Source: Tethya wilhelma
Taxonomy: Eukaryota > Porifera > Demospongiae > Tethyida > Tethyidae
Direction: 5' to 3'
Assembly (NCBI GenBank): GCA_964030475.1
Contig: CAXIPT010000007.1
Location: forward strand, 3,252,657-3,316,656
DNA: 64,000 nucleotides
The notes beneath the pieces are model-generated. The model did not search any database, had not been told where the DNA came from, and saw only the letters and a program-made list of their open reading frames with translations. The stretch's first letter is position 1, and each line of letters starts with the position of its first letter. This document shows positions 45,382-57,664 of the stretch, piece by piece. The position numbers and the translations under genes were made by a program.

Positions 45382-46650
45382 CCCAGTATTGGGTACATAG
45401 GAATGGCACGGATGGCCCATTAACGTAATACAAATATTCACGCAAATAACTCTGCAAAAACTGAGCGCTTGGCACTAAAAGGCTTCTTAAGCTACTATTT
45501 AGCTCATTCTCTTTCTAACAAGCCTAAAAACATGGCCTAAAACCATCGCTAAAGTAACAAACACAAACATGCCAAACCTCCAATCTTCTTCTTCTTCTTC
45601 TTCTTCTTCTTCTTCTTCTTCTATGTTATTTCAGCGTATCTCGAAGACTGTTCACTTTCAGAAGCTTATTCTTGAACGAACAAACTTGGTACCATTGTCT
45701 TCACGTGCTTTTGGTATCGTGTGCTCGAGTCTCCCGTTGAATGGCTAGATACAAGGTGAAAAGCGCTTCTCCGTATGGCAGCCATTATTTCTACATTATG
45801 CATAAGCTACTTGAAAAGTCAAATTGACGACCCTTTTCCAGGTAGACAAGTGTGCGTTATTTGGAATCCAGAGGAGGTTCTGCAGGGTCAACGGGTCAAG
45901 TTATTGTATCACGTGCGCCATATATAATGTATTGCTGAATGAGTTCACCATTGCGCCCCTAGCTTACCAGGGCCTATACAGTTTCTACCATCTTTATGCT
46001 TGTTTTAAACTATCGCGCCCTTCAAAAGATTTGTCCAGAGACGGCATACGCATGACGTTTGACCTTTATCTCTGTTTGGAATCCGAATATTCACTGCCTG
46101 CCTGCTTTACCTGAAGATTTCTGGTTGTGCTGGTCTCTCTGTAACCTTTTAGTCTTCAATATTTAGGAGGTGAATAGACTACTGTGTTATGTAGTATTCA
46201 TTATAAGATGAGCAAAGTAGCTAATTACATTTTGGTAGATACAGCTCCAGCATAGCCTCCTGAGATCACTTCAGTACTGATAGCCTGAGCATAGATTAGC
46301 TTTAATATCCATGCAGATAGTGTACAAGTAACTACCGTATACACAAAAACTCAAATGTGATTCGTAGAATTATGAAAAAATGAGAACAAACAAGTAAAAA
46401 AAACATTGGAAATGTAGTAAGACATAGGAATCGTAAAAAGAAGGCAAACAAGATGGAGTGGCTGGCAGAGTGTGTAAACAATTATTCCTATGGGCAACAT
46501 GAGGGACTCAACATGGAAAGAGAGTACTACATGCAGCCCACACAGGAAGAATTCTTTACACACCCTGCCAGCCACTCCAGCTTGTTTGCCATCTTTTTAC
46601 GATTTGGCCATTCCTATGTCTCACTACATTTCCAATGTTTTTTTACTTGT
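45382..46650 (-). mobile_element. Composite family A element with terminal foldback, longest copy
   Basis: A degenerate palindromic end (CCCAGTATTGGG) and family A sequence lead to a CTT tract (45586-45622), a body containing 'ccgtatggcagccatt' and 'gtgcgttatttggaatcc', and then a foldback at 46390-46650 with ~110-bp arms. About 1.27 kb with no substantial reading frame. Confidence 0.75.
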
Positions 46651-46914
46651 AATAATAGTGATGTAGTCATCCAACTGACCACTTTCCATTTTATATCTGA
46701 TCTATATTATAATAATTATTTCTATTTGTTCCAAATTAACCACATGCCTGTGTATCCAGTACTACTGTAAGGGGAATGATACAATGGGCTTACCTTCATG
46801 TAGGTTTGATGCTCTAGCTTTTTGCCATGCGTATCTTACATAAAACAGTCCTTCAGTGGCTGCTCTCTATACGCACAAGGCCAGTGTTTACAGTTTTCAG
46901 GGCTGTGCATAGAC

Positions 46915-47105
46915 ACATTGCAAGGGAATGGCCCATTCCCGCTATACAAACATTCATATGAATAACTTTGCAAAAACTGAGTGCTTGACACAAAAAGGCT
47001 ATTTAAGCTACTATTTAGCTATATAATTCTCTTCTTTCCAATGAGCCAAACTACATGGCCTAAATCCATTGCTAAACAAATATACCATACCTCCAATTTT
47101 CTAGT
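46915..47105 (-). repeat. Family A repeat, diverged
   Basis: Recognisable from 'ggaatggcccattcccgctat' through 'aggctatttaagctactatttagc' to 'cctccaattttct'. The palindromic terminus is lost. Confidence 0.65.
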
Positions 47106-47109
47106 GGTG

Positions 47110-48175
47110 TTGAATTCAGAACGTTAGCCATTGAAAGTTCAAATCGTTTTGCATGGAATAAGGGTTTTAGCCATAATTACATGTATGTGTTTGTGCAAGC
47201 TCCTAGCTCACATTGCTGATTCTACTTATATATTCATGGCTACTGTACATATACTTATGGATAGCATTCACAGTGATCAAATCAATTGCTATCACACATA
47301 AGTACTGCTTGATCTCACAGCAGCCTTGCCACAGTGTGTATGGCAAGGCACTAGAGTATTATCTTTGATGGGGTTGGGGGGAGGAGAAAGTGGGCCTAAC
47401 TTAGCAAAATTGATTAACGTACAATTATCCATACATTATTATTGTGTGAATATGCAGGCTGCCAGTGCATCTACATATTAAGATTATTAGTCTGGCCAGC
47501 GAGACAGTAATGATCAGTAGTTTGAATCTCTGCAATTCCACGCTTTGGCCGGAATTCCCTAGATATATGTGACCTGTCAAGGGAAAACCTGCCTGTTAGG
47601 AAAATCTGCGAATTTTGAGTTAGCTATTCCACATATATCTAGGGAAGCGCATATCAAAATTTGGTAAGCATAGCTATAGTAGTTCTCCAGATATAGCTCT
47701 TGCAAGCATTGAATGTCCCATAGTTTATATATGGGGCAGACACTTAGGAGGCTGTAACTTTTGACTGGTAAGGTGTAGAGTATTTAAAAGTCACTAACAA
47801 AAACCGGGTGAAATTTGCAACGCAATAGCATGAATTACGGCCAAGTTATGAAGAAATTTGAACCAGCAAAGTGAACGCAAATGGACTTTAGGTAAAATAT
47901 GGGCGGTCCATATACTCTCCGTATCATAATTAGATCATTTATTATATGACTAGTATTCTATAAGCAATATTCTCCCTTATTGTATATCAATTAGGAGACA
48001 GAGGTACCTGTATTCTCACATACAGAAAGCCTTACAAGTACTGTACTGTAGTTGGGTATATTGTTTGTATAGTTCACCTATTCATTAACAGTGATATACA
48101 ATAAGTCAGTTATAGCCTGGGCCCAGTGCTGTATTGGCCCATGCAGGGTGGGCCAATACAGCCCAGAGACCCATG
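47110..48175. other. Stretch without recognisable gene
   Basis: Contains 'ctagatatatgtgacctg' and its partial inverse near 47640, and a repeat-like segment near 47760 shared with 16550. No exon supported. Confidence 0.45.
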
Positions 48176-48179
48176 CTAT

Positions 48180-48846
48180 TCCCAGTAAGGTAGTACTGGG
48201 TACATAGGAATGGCACGGATGGCAATACAAATATTCATGCGAATAACTCTGCAAAAACTGAGTGCCTGGCACTAAAAGGCTTCTTAAGCGCCTTTTCTCT
48301 TTCTATTGAGCCTAAAAACATAGCCTAAATCCATCGCTAAAGTAACAAACTAAAGTATGCCAAACCTCCAATTTTCTCCATCTTCTTCTTCTTCTTCTTC
48401 TATCTTGGAACGACTTTTCTCAAAAACCGCTCACTTTCAGAAGCTGATTCTTGAACGAATAAACTTGGTTTTTTTGTCTTCACGTGCTTTTTGTATCGGT
48501 TATTCGTCTCTCTAGCTGAGTCGCTAGATACAAGACGAAAAACGCCTTCTCCATATGGCAGCCATTCATCTCTAGACTCATTAATAATTGATTAGCTACC
48601 TTGGAAATCAAGTTGACGACCCTTTTCCAGTTAGACAAGTGTGCGTTATTTGGAATCCGAATATTCGCTGCCCTGCCTGTCAGAAACCTGAATATTTCTG
48701 GTTGTGTTGAAGCATAGATAAATGAAAAGGAATGGGACTAAAAGGCTCCTTAAGCTACTATTTAGCCTTTTCTCTTTCTATTGAGCCTAAAGTAACAAAC
48801 ACAAACATGCCAAACCTCCAAATTTCTCCATCTTCTTCTTCTTCTG
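48180..48846 (-). repeat. Two nested or tandem family A fragments
   Basis: 48180-48665 carries the palindromic end, the A unit, a CTT tract and part of the body. It is followed at about 48735-48846 by a second partial A unit ending in another CTT tract. Confidence 0.75.
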
Positions 48847-48945
48847 GGCAATTCCGTAGTGACGGACGTACCATTTGTACAATACTATCCAAATTATCCT
48901 ATAACCAAATCAGAGGTTTTAGTAAATTTTGCTGAGGATAGCAAN

Positions 48946-49211
48946 AAGAAGAAGAAGAAGAAGAAGAAGAAGAAGAAGAAGAAGAAGATGGAGAAAATTG
49001 GAGGTTTGGCATACTTTAGTTTGTTACTTTAGCGATGGTTTTAGGCTATGTTTTTAGGCTCAATAGAAAGAGAAAAGGCTAAATAGTAGCTTAAGAAGCC
49101 TTTTAGTACCAAGCGCTCAGTTTTTGCAGAGTTATTCGCGTGAATATTTGTATTGCGCTAATGGGCCATCCGTGCCATTCCTATGTACCCAGTACTACCG
49201 TACTGGGAATA
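48946..49211 (+). repeat. Family A repeat copy after gap N 48945
   Basis: A 43-bp GAA tract begins directly after the N. The repeat ends ACCCAGTACTACCGTACTGG at about 49205 and abuts the transposon-like pseudogene that follows. Confidence 0.85.
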
Positions 49212-50816
49212 TGCTTTCAAAACAAGAAATACTTGATCAGACTGTATCCATACTCACAGAATTTAAAGCGATATATGCACGATCAGAAGAGACAATTGAA
49301 CCATCAAACATTTTCTACATGGAGCTTGTTGATGAAAATCCTAACTCAATGAGGTATGTGTCTGAGCTACTGATGCAATCATACAAAGGCTCCAAACAGG
49401 ATGGCTATGTAGTTCTGATTGGTGATGGGAAGACATATCAACATTTAACAGATGTGAAGAGGCTTTATGGAGCAGCAGTAGAAAAGCTACTCATATTCCC
49501 TGGAGATTGGCACACACTGTTTAATTTCCAGCCTGCTTGTGAAATTCTACTACCAGAGTGGCCTTAAAGAACTAGCCCAAATCTCTGGCCACAAGGGAGA
49601 GACACTACACTCACTAGAGAAATGCTCAAACTTTAAGCGATGCCACCAATTCTTGTTACAAGTATGGCAAGCAATGTATAGAACAATGCTAATAGCATTC
49701 AAATCCAAAAGGGGAGAAGAAAGTTCAAGCGTACCCGACTTACAAAGTTTGTTCAGCCATCATAAAAATACAGATGTATTTCTTGAAGCAGAAATACTTG
49801 TACAAGAGTCAGATGTATTCAATCACCAAGAATTTCAAGATTTCTTAAAATCAATGGCAGATGCTGACGATACATGGAGATTTTGGAATCAGTTTGTATT
49901 TAAAGATTGCCTTTCTTATGTGATACTGTATTTGGGAATTAGATGTGCTAACTGCATGGACTTTGAGAACAACAGCTCTAAAGTTAATGGTACCCCTTTT
50001 TACTACCTATGACCGGACAACGTACCAGAGATTGATACCAAATCACCTTGCTGATCTCAAACAATTGCCATCGTCTATATTCAAATGTCTAGAAAAGGGG
50101 TTTACAGTATCCATATCTGATTCAAAAGGCCACTGTGTTGCCATTGATGAGGCACAAGAAATGTGTGTGAACAAAGACGTGAAGTTATATAGCAATTGTC
50201 AGACCAACAAGAGCTTACCTTCAAAAAACATCACTTTTTTTGAGATATCGAATCAGCACACAAAAACCTCGTCAATCAACTTTTCCCATCGACTGCTACA
50301 CCTCAATCAGTAAATGTGTTTGACTCTACACCTTAAACAAAGAGAAGAGAGGAAAACATCACATCAGTGATTGACAACATGAAACAGAAGAAGATGCTGT
50401 ATCATTCACAAATGAACAACCGTGGGCTTGTGAATGTGTTTACTGGTGTCATTGTAACACCAGAACAATATCATGATTTAATGCATTTCAGAGACATTGG
50501 TACAGAGTACTTTAAGCATTACATAAACTAAAACATATTAAAGTCACCAAGTACCAAAGCTCCAGTAAGACAGCACAGATTACTAACAATGAATCCCAAA
50601 AAACAAGGTAAATGGGCTGTAAATCAAAAACTTAAAGAGGCAAAACAGGTAGCCAAATGTCTCAGACAGAGACTGTCTTGGTGTAATCGAATGGGACAAA
50701 CCTATGATCAAAACAAAGAGCAGTACTGTATATACCCAAGGGCTATTGCTGATGAAGATGGCTTGCCTAGGAAGAGAAAGAAATCAACATGGAAGGACAA
50801 ACTGAGAAAATGATAT
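49212..50816 (+). pseudogene. Decayed transposon-like gene (GDGKTYQHL / PGDWH family)
   Basis: Three overlapping frames read as one protein. The first has VVLIGDGKTYQHLTDVKRLYG and LLIFPGDWHTLFN. The second has GLKELAQISGHKGETLHSLE, NFKRCHQFLLQVWQAMYR, WRFWNQFVFKDCL and LGIRCANC. The third has PLFTTYDRTTYQRLIPNHLADL and KGFTVSISDSKGHCVAIDEA. Further fragments reach 50816 (KAPVRQHRLLTMNP, CNRMGQTYDQNKEQYCIYPR, STWKDKLRK). I recall multi-copy cnidarian, lancelet and sponge proteins with this order. The Asp in GDGK and PGDWH and the Glu in DEAQE could be a DDE triad (inference). Several frameshifts and stops make it dead. The family A repeat end lies immediately upstream and may have interrupted it. 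Confidence 0.6.
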
Positions 50817-50819
50817 ACT

Positions 50820-51955
50820 GATTCTGAGCCAGAACTGATTTCAAGTAATTTACCACAAGGCAGTCCTTGATGGGATGTTTCTCATAAATTGTCCGCCACT
50901 TAGAAACGCCAATACAATAAATGACTACACAGTCTTGCTGTTCAGCAGATTTTTTGCTCACCACTTCAAGAATAACACCCACTTGGTGTTTGATGCCCCA
51001 ACCAGCAACCCTTTAACCCCAAAACGTTCTGAACAAAAATGGAGAGACCTATCCCACACAACCCAGAGGAGTACTACTCATGAGCATGTGGACTTAGCTC
51101 CATCATCAAAAACTCCACCTAATTGGAGAGAAGTGTTGGAATGCAGAACATGATTGATTGAAACTGTTACTCTTTCTTGTCTACAATCGTTGAGATTTAA
51201 ACTGAAATCTGACCAAAAAATTCTCATAAGTGGAAGCTTCTCAGCAGATGACTCACCATACTGTATCTCAGGAGGTGGCTCTCTGATGAAGCTGACTTGA
51301 GGATTTTATGTTAGATGTAGATGAGCTACAACATGATTTCTAATTATCTCAGCAGCATAATAATAGTATTAAGTTGATTTAATACTCTGTCTACCATAAC
51401 TACTTTTATGTTAATTTGTACTACACAACACTACACCATACACTCACATTCCAATCCCACCTTTATAGTGTTTGCATGTTTATATCGGGAAGAACCTGTA
51501 GACACATTCACAAGCCAACGATTGTTTGTTTATGTTTAATGTTAATTTGTACCTCACAACACCACACCCCCACATCCCAACTTCCCCCCTTATATAGTCT
51601 TTGGCCATTTCTGTTGGAAAGAATCCAGAGGTTTAAAAACTTGTTGACAACAACCTTATACATCATTATTTTAATATACTCTGTTTCCAAGTGTGTCCCA
51701 TACTTACCACTCATTAACTCAACAGAAGTAGTGTGAAGAATTAGTTAGCACCGAGCAAGATAGACGGCCCCTTTGACTGCACAAAAAACTTATAGGGAAA
51801 ATATCATCATAAATCAATTCTAGAATCTTTTTTTCAGCTAGCCAGCAACGCTTACAAAAATATATAGCCTAACTATCCTTGCACCTACGTAGCAAGTTTC
51901 AAGCTTATCCTCTGAAGGGTTGTAGAAAAAATTGAAATAGTCGTTTTTGCCATAG
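50820..51955. other. 3' flank of the decayed element and unassigned DNA
   Basis: A diverged direct repeat of about 90 bp (near 51415-51480 and 51545-51610: 'tgttaatttgtac...caccacac...cattcc/catccc') is visible. Short frames have no recognised domain. Confidence 0.45.
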
Positions 51956-51959
51956 GTTT

Positions 51960-52588
51960 ATTGTATCTCTCGTTGAGTCGCTAGATACAAGGTGAAATGC
52001 GCCTTCTCTATATGGCAGCCATTAATTTCTAAACATGCATTTCTCATCAGCTAGCTAGCTAGCTAGCCAGCTAGCCTAACTACCCTTTTCATATTCAAGT
52101 GTGCTTTATTTGGAATCTATTGCAGCATGCAGTGCCCCGAGTTATGTCCTATCCTGTCATTCTCTGTGTTCAGCTCTTCAGTAAGGAAGTTATTTTTAGT
52201 AACAAGACACAAATATAATAGACACACTGAATCATGTTCAGCCTGGTGGTTCACAATTTTAGCTGTATGAAAGGCATAGGGCTGTTGGCAAGCTCTCTGC
52301 TTATGCAGACTAAATTCCACTGATATTGTAAACAATTATTTAGAACAAACAAGTACAAAACACATTAGAAATGTAATGCAAACATAGGAATGGCCAAATC
52401 GTAGATAGGAATGGTTGTCAGATTGAGCAAGTTCATTCCTGTGTCTACAATGTCATTGAGCTAAGTAGGGATATGAACATAGGTGACACAGTGAAATGAA
52501 CTCACTCAATATGACAACCATTCCTATCTTGTTTCTCATTTTTTACGATTTGGTTGTTTGCATTACATTTCTAATTTTTTTTACTTGT
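51960..52588 (-). mobile_element. 5'-truncated composite family A element with foldback
   Basis: Starts within the body ('ctcgttgagtcgctagatacaagg', 'tctatatggcagcc') and ends in a foldback at 52349-52588 with arms about 95 bp long. It interrupts the LTR of the adjacent Ty3/gypsy element. Confidence 0.7.
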
Positions 52589-53477
52589 TAACCATAGAAT
52601 TACAGCTACTTTGATCCTATGTAACAATCTTAACTCAACAGTTTGCACATGGCTGTACATAAACAATGCACATAGATCACAAGTCACATGACGTGCCTAA
52701 TTAAAATTAAAATAATAGTTTAAAGTTTAATTCGTCACACCACCCTCCCCCTTAATGAGGATTGTCCCGCGACTCAACAAACTGTAACTGTTCAGGAGGG
52801 GTAACTCTAGATCGCAGCGAGTATCGACTGTCTGATCTCTTTGACCATCATCCAAAGCACCATCATCTTCTGACTGAGGGTCATCAGAAGGTTGTTCATC
52901 ATTGACTTGAGAGACAATGCTTTCTTCAACATGTTTGCCAGCCATTCCGGCATGTGTCCAAAACACTTTTTCTTGTTTCCATACCAATAAAATCAAATTG
53001 GTAGCTTTGGAGGACACTTGCAAACACGAGATTAGTGAACACTCAAGGGAGCAACATTCGGAAAATTGACTTGAACCACAACTGGGTCACAGCGCCTCAC
53101 AATACGAAAGGGGCCATGCCATGGTCTTGATAGTTTCCGTTGCTTTCCTGTAACATCCTTGGAGAAATACACAGACCCAATCACCAACTCTAAGGTTAAA
53201 CTCTTTGGATTTCTTGTCAAAGTACTTCTTGTACTTGTCTTGTGCCTTGCGGATGTTTTCAGCTGCGATCTCTCTAGCTGAAGAGAGTAAGAGAGCTAGT
53301 GCTTTTTTGTAGTCAAGTACATCCATCTCACTTGGAACATCTGCTGGGAGAAAAGCTGCTTCTGCTGCATGGGGAACGGAGATCCACGCCAAACATAAAG
53401 AAGGAGGGTTTCTCTTGGGTAGACTCGAGAGGAGTGTTTCGGTATACCCGGTAAATAACTATCCCAGTGTGGCCAAG

Positions 53478-54045
53478 TCAATAATGCAGGAGACTCATGG
53501 TGGCAAGTTTTCAGGCCACTTTTCTGGAGAAACATTTGTACCGCACCCTGTGACATCACTGGTGGTAGAGAACTATGCACAGGGATGCTCTACATTTCGC
53601 CAAGAGCTGTGGAGAGTGTACTGTTGTTGGTTGTGGCAAGAAGCAGAGAACTCCACTGCACCCCATTCCTGTTCAGAGACCATTTCAAATTTGGGGTGTT
53701 GACATTATGGAGCTACCTACATCATTAAGTGGAAACAAGTATGTAATTGTATTTCAGGATTTTCTCACCAGTGGCCACTTGTGTTTGCTGCACCAGACCA
53801 GTAGTCAAGGCGAATTGTTCATTTGCTCACAGAGGAACTCATTCCTACTTTCGGGGTTCCAGAAGCTGTTCTTTCAGATCGCGGCACAAACTTGTTGTCG
53901 AACGTCATGTTAGATGTTCACTGAATGTTGGGGATTCCAAAGCTGAATACAACCTCCGACCATCCCCAATGTGATGGAATGGTGGAGAGATTTAATCATT
54001 CCTTGAAGTCCATGATCAGGAAGCATGTTGCCAAGTTTGGTCCAG
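53478..54045 (+). pseudogene. Inverted Ty3/gypsy integrase zinc finger and core
   Basis: The plus strand reads IMQETHGGKFSGHFSGE, HRDALHFAKSCGECTVVGCG (HHCC finger), PLHPIPVQRPFQIWGVDIME, NKYVIVFQDFLTS, then a frameshift to TEELIPTFGVPEAVLSDRGT and HPQCDGMVERFNHSLKSMI: the integrase D, D, E core. It stops at HVAKFG, exactly where the minus-strand fragment resumes with HWDSYLPG. Confidence 0.82.
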
Positions 54046-55460
54046 AGAGGCGGGAGCAACCGCTTGGCAACACCATCTACACAATAGAAAATATCGTCAA
54101 TAATAGACAATTTGCATGACTCCAAAACAACCGGACATGCTTTCTTCTCATCACACGGTAGTCTGCAATGTTCCAAGTAGTCAATCATGACACTTATCTC
54201 AGGGTCTTCTCTCTGCTGTTGACCCAAGGAGGGAGTCTCAATATTCTGCACCGGTTCCTGCCTCAAAACGTCAGTGATAGTCACATCATCTCCATCACCG
54301 TTCGAGGAGGAATGCACACCAGCCACCTGAGCTTCTCCACCAGAAACCACATTTTGGCTACCGTAGAGTCGGGTTATTAGGCGCACTTCGTTATTAGGCG
54401 CACATTCGCTATCAGGAGCATACTGTCTTCTTACACTTACCTTTGATAACAGGCGCAAAGTTTATAAACTGGATTTTCACGTAGTTTTCTAAGCCTGACA
54501 GCCATGAACAACGTTCTTTCACTACTTGGCCTTACATTTCACTTAGAAAAGGCAGCTTCTCGCCGCTTTTAGAGCTCTAGCACCGCTAGCGTAATTGATT
54601 TCTGCTTGATGACGTCATTTATTTGGAGGCGTGGTCATACGTAAGCCGGCCCTCGTTATTAGGCGCACTTCGTTATTTAGCGCATACTTTTTCACTAATA
54701 TCCCAATAAGCGCATGCGCTTAATATACGGTATGTGAGAGAGCATCGGCTTCTCCATTCTGTTGACCAGAACAGTATCTGATCTCAAGATGTCTAATTCC
54801 ACTGCTGTACACCTTGAGCACCATCTAGCGTGCTTTCCACTCAAGTTGGTCTTCTCCAAAACTGATTTTACAGCTGAGTGGTTTGTGAGAACAACACCTT
54901 GTGGCCATACAAATATACTTGAAATGCCCAAACGAGAGCCAAAGTTTCAAGTTCAGTGATCCCATAGTTCTTCTCTGGAGGGGACAGTGCACGACTCGTG
55001 GTGGAGAAATCCATCACACTGACAGGATACCACCCAAACCACTGACACTAGCATCAGCCTCAACCACAAACTCCTTCTCGAAGTTTGGATAGACAAGGAC
55101 AAGTGAGTTTGGACTTCAACAAGTCAAACGAGACCTGGCATTCTTCATCCCACTTAAACTGGACATCCTTCCTGGTTAAACAGTGCAGGGGCTCAGCTTA
55201 GCAAAGTTGAGAATGAATTGGCGGTAGAAAGATGACGGCCCCAAAAATCGCCGAACTTCTGTTACCGATCTGTAAACTGGAAACTTAACAATAGCTTCCA
55301 CCTGCTTCTTGTTCGGTTGCAGACCCTCGGAGATTACAAAATACCCCAGGTAATCGACTGATTCACAGAAATAAAAGTGACACTTTGGTAGCTTCAACTT
55401 CAGATTGCAGACGTTGGAATACAGAACAGAGGTCTTTCTCATGATCTTTTAGTGTCTTAG

Positions 55461-55840
55461 CAGTGGTGGATCCATGATTACAGAAAGAGGTTTTCTAATC
55501 AAGGTGCACGCAAAGCGTGCGGAAAATTTTGCTTGATCACGCCCATTTTTCAATAAACCACGCCTATTTCGTGCTTCTGCTCCGCCCATTTCCTAGTTGC
55601 ATGGACTTTGCACTTTACCGTGAGCGGTGTTACTCATGCTAGGTGGCAGGCTTAGCTGTCCGTATCTAGCCTTTCTAGGCTTATTCCCAGGCCTAAATTC
55701 ACTCTCAAGTAAGTTTCAAAGTTGTAATTGTAAGAATCTATCAACTACTTTTCTACTGATTGTCTGCAAAATTACAAATTTTTTTATGGGCCAAAGGGGG
55801 GTTTGTCCGAACCCAACGAACCCCCCTGGATCTGTCACTG
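55461..55840. mobile_element. CAGTG-ended DNA element with 5-bp target duplication CTTAG
   Basis: Ends CAGTGGTGGATCC and GGATCTGTCACTG are inverted repeats. CTTAG precedes 55461 and follows 55840. Non-coding, 380 bp. It splits the RT domain of the Ty3/gypsy element. The end motif and 5-bp duplication resemble the hAT5 group (recalled family trait). Confidence 0.8.
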
Positions 55841-55845
55841 CTTAG

Positions 55846-56125
55846 AGATGTCATCGACGTAAACATCTGCGAAGGTAGATTTGTCTGTGTTTAATCCACT
55901 GAGTACTTGTTGCATAAATCGTTGGAACACAGCTGGTGCATTCATGAGCTCAAAGGGCATCACTTGAAACTGATAATGACCACGAGGGGTTATGAACACT
56001 GTCTTCTCAACAGACTCATCATCAACCCACACCTGACAACATCCTGCTGCTAACTTAAGTGTGGTGAAGAATTTGGCACCAGACAACTGGTCTAAGAGAT
56101 CATCCACTCTAGAAGAACATTCCAC
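55846..56125 (-). pseudogene. Ty3/gypsy reverse transcriptase palm fragment
   Basis: Open for about 93 codons. RVDDLLDQLSGAKFFTTLKL (motif A region), ITPRGHYQFQVMPFELMNAP (motif B), and YVDD catalytic box near the end. The normally conserved FGL.NAP reads FELMNAP. Reading stops where the 55461-55840 element is inserted. Confidence 0.85.
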
Positions 56126-56399
56126 GTTGCTAGTTCACAAAGAATCATGAGCATACCATCTTGCAAAACTGCTCTATCATGTGAGAGCTGTGTTTGCTAT
56201 CCCTCTCAACACTGTATTTACCTAGATAGTACTATTGTAGTCAGTTGGCTTATTGGAAACCCAAGGAGATTGAAAAGCTTCATTGGCAACAAAGTTTCAT
56301 ACATTATGGAGCTCATCTCATCTAAGATGGCATCATGTTGCTGGCCTACAAAATATAGCCGATTGTGCAGCCATGCAGGGGATTGTTCCCAGCTGAATT

Positions 56400-56715
56400 G
56401 CTGAGCTACACATTAATTATAGTGGCATTGGGCTGACTGGCAATTATGCTCAATGGCCTTCACAATCAGATATCCAACAACAGGAGAGAACAGAGGAAGA
56501 GAAACAACTTAGTCTACACGCTATGATCGGTGATCTGTTTCTGCTCCCAAGTTTGTTGAGAATCAGTGACTTTTCCTGCCTCTCAAAATTGAAGTGAGTA
56601 ACATCCTGCGTCCTCAGATTTACTCCCTACCCAAGATTTGTACCAAGTAGAGTGATCCATTGTCCAAAAAGAGTTCTTTGAGATCAACATTGAATGTCTC
56701 AAGGCGAACAAGCCA
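56400..56715. other. Stretch without recognisable gene
   Basis: Neither strand shows a recognised domain between the RT relic and the next family A element. Confidence 0.4.
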
Positions 56716-56718
56716 TTT

Positions 56719-57663
56719 TCCCAGTACGGTAGTACTGGGTACATAGGAATGGCACGGATGCCCCATTAGCGCAATACAAATATGCACGCAAATAACTCTT
56801 CAAAAACTGAGCGCTTGGCACTAAAAGGCTTCTTAAGCTACTATTTAGCTCTTTCTCTTTCTAATGAGCCCAAAAACATGGCCTAAAACCATCGCTAAGG
56901 TACCAAACACAAACATGCCAAACCTCCAATTTTCTCCATCTTCTTCTTCTTCTTCTTCTTCTTCTTCTTCTTCTATCTTGTAACGACTTTTCTCACAGAC
57001 CGCTCACTATCAGAAGCTGATTCTTGAACAAATAAACTTGGTTTCTTTGTCTTCACGTGCTTTTTGTATCGGTTATTCGTCTCTCTAGCTGAGTCGCTAG
57101 ATACAAGACAAAAAGCGCCTTCTCCGTATGGCAGCCATTCATTTCTATACTCATTAATAATTCATTAGCTACCCTGGAAATCAAGTTGACGACCCTTTCC
57201 AGTTAGACAAGTGTGCGTTATTTGGAATCCGAATATTCGCTGCCCTGCCTGTTTTACCTGAAGATTTCTGGTTGTGCTGAAGTCTCTGTAACTAGTTACT
57301 GGTACCTTTCAGTCTTAAATAATAGGAGGTGAATAGACTACTTTGTCACATAGTTGTCATTATAAGAAGATGAGCAAAGCAAGTAAATTTTGTAAGATAC
57401 AGCTCCAGCCTCCTGAGATGCTTCACCATGACTTTATACTGATAGCATAGATTATAACATAAGCTATAATATCCATGCTGATAGTGTACAAGTAACTACC
57501 ATATACACACAAACTCAAATGTGATGTAAAATTATGAAAAAATGAGAACAAACAAGTGAAAAAAACATTGAAAATGTAAAGAGACATAGGAATGGCCAAA
57601 TCGTAAAAAAGAAAGCAAACAAGATGGAATGGCTGTTTGAGTGTGTAAAGAATTATTCCTATG
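56719..57663 (-). mobile_element. Composite family A element, cut by gap N 57664
   Basis: Palindromic end CCCAGTACGGTAGTACTGGG at 56720, A unit, CTT tract (56937-56972), body, and the left arm of the foldback from 57552, broken off at the N. The missing half of the foldback suggests a misjoin. Confidence 0.8.
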
Positions 57664-57664
57664 N

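Larger units (their letters stand above)
52590..56125 (-). mobile_element. Ty3/gypsy LTR retrotransposon pol, decayed, with internal inversion
   Basis: Minus-strand order: RT palm (56125-55846, ending YVDD), a nested 5-bp-TSD element (55461-55840), RT thumb (55442-55176: KCHFYFCESVDYLGYFV, RFLGPSSFYRQFI), RNase H (54931-54695: SAVKSVLEKTNLSGKHARW), the linker to integrase (54458-54046), integrase C-terminus (53475-53030: DKKSKEFNLRVGDWV, RPWHGPFRIVRR) and a tail to a polypurine tract (52740-52753) and an LTR starting TGTGACG at 52739. The integrase zinc finger and core sit between these on the opposite strand (53478-54045). Numerous stops and frameshifts. The LTR is cut by the foldback element at 52588. 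Confidence 0.82.

Noticed and set aside
48946..48988. GAA array as a CRISPR-like or coding repeat
   Set aside because: Simple triplet microsatellite inside a dispersed element; no spacers.
51416..51736. 106-codon frame with HTLTFQ/HHTPTSQ repeats
   Set aside because: Arises from a diverged direct DNA repeat; no domain and no splice support.
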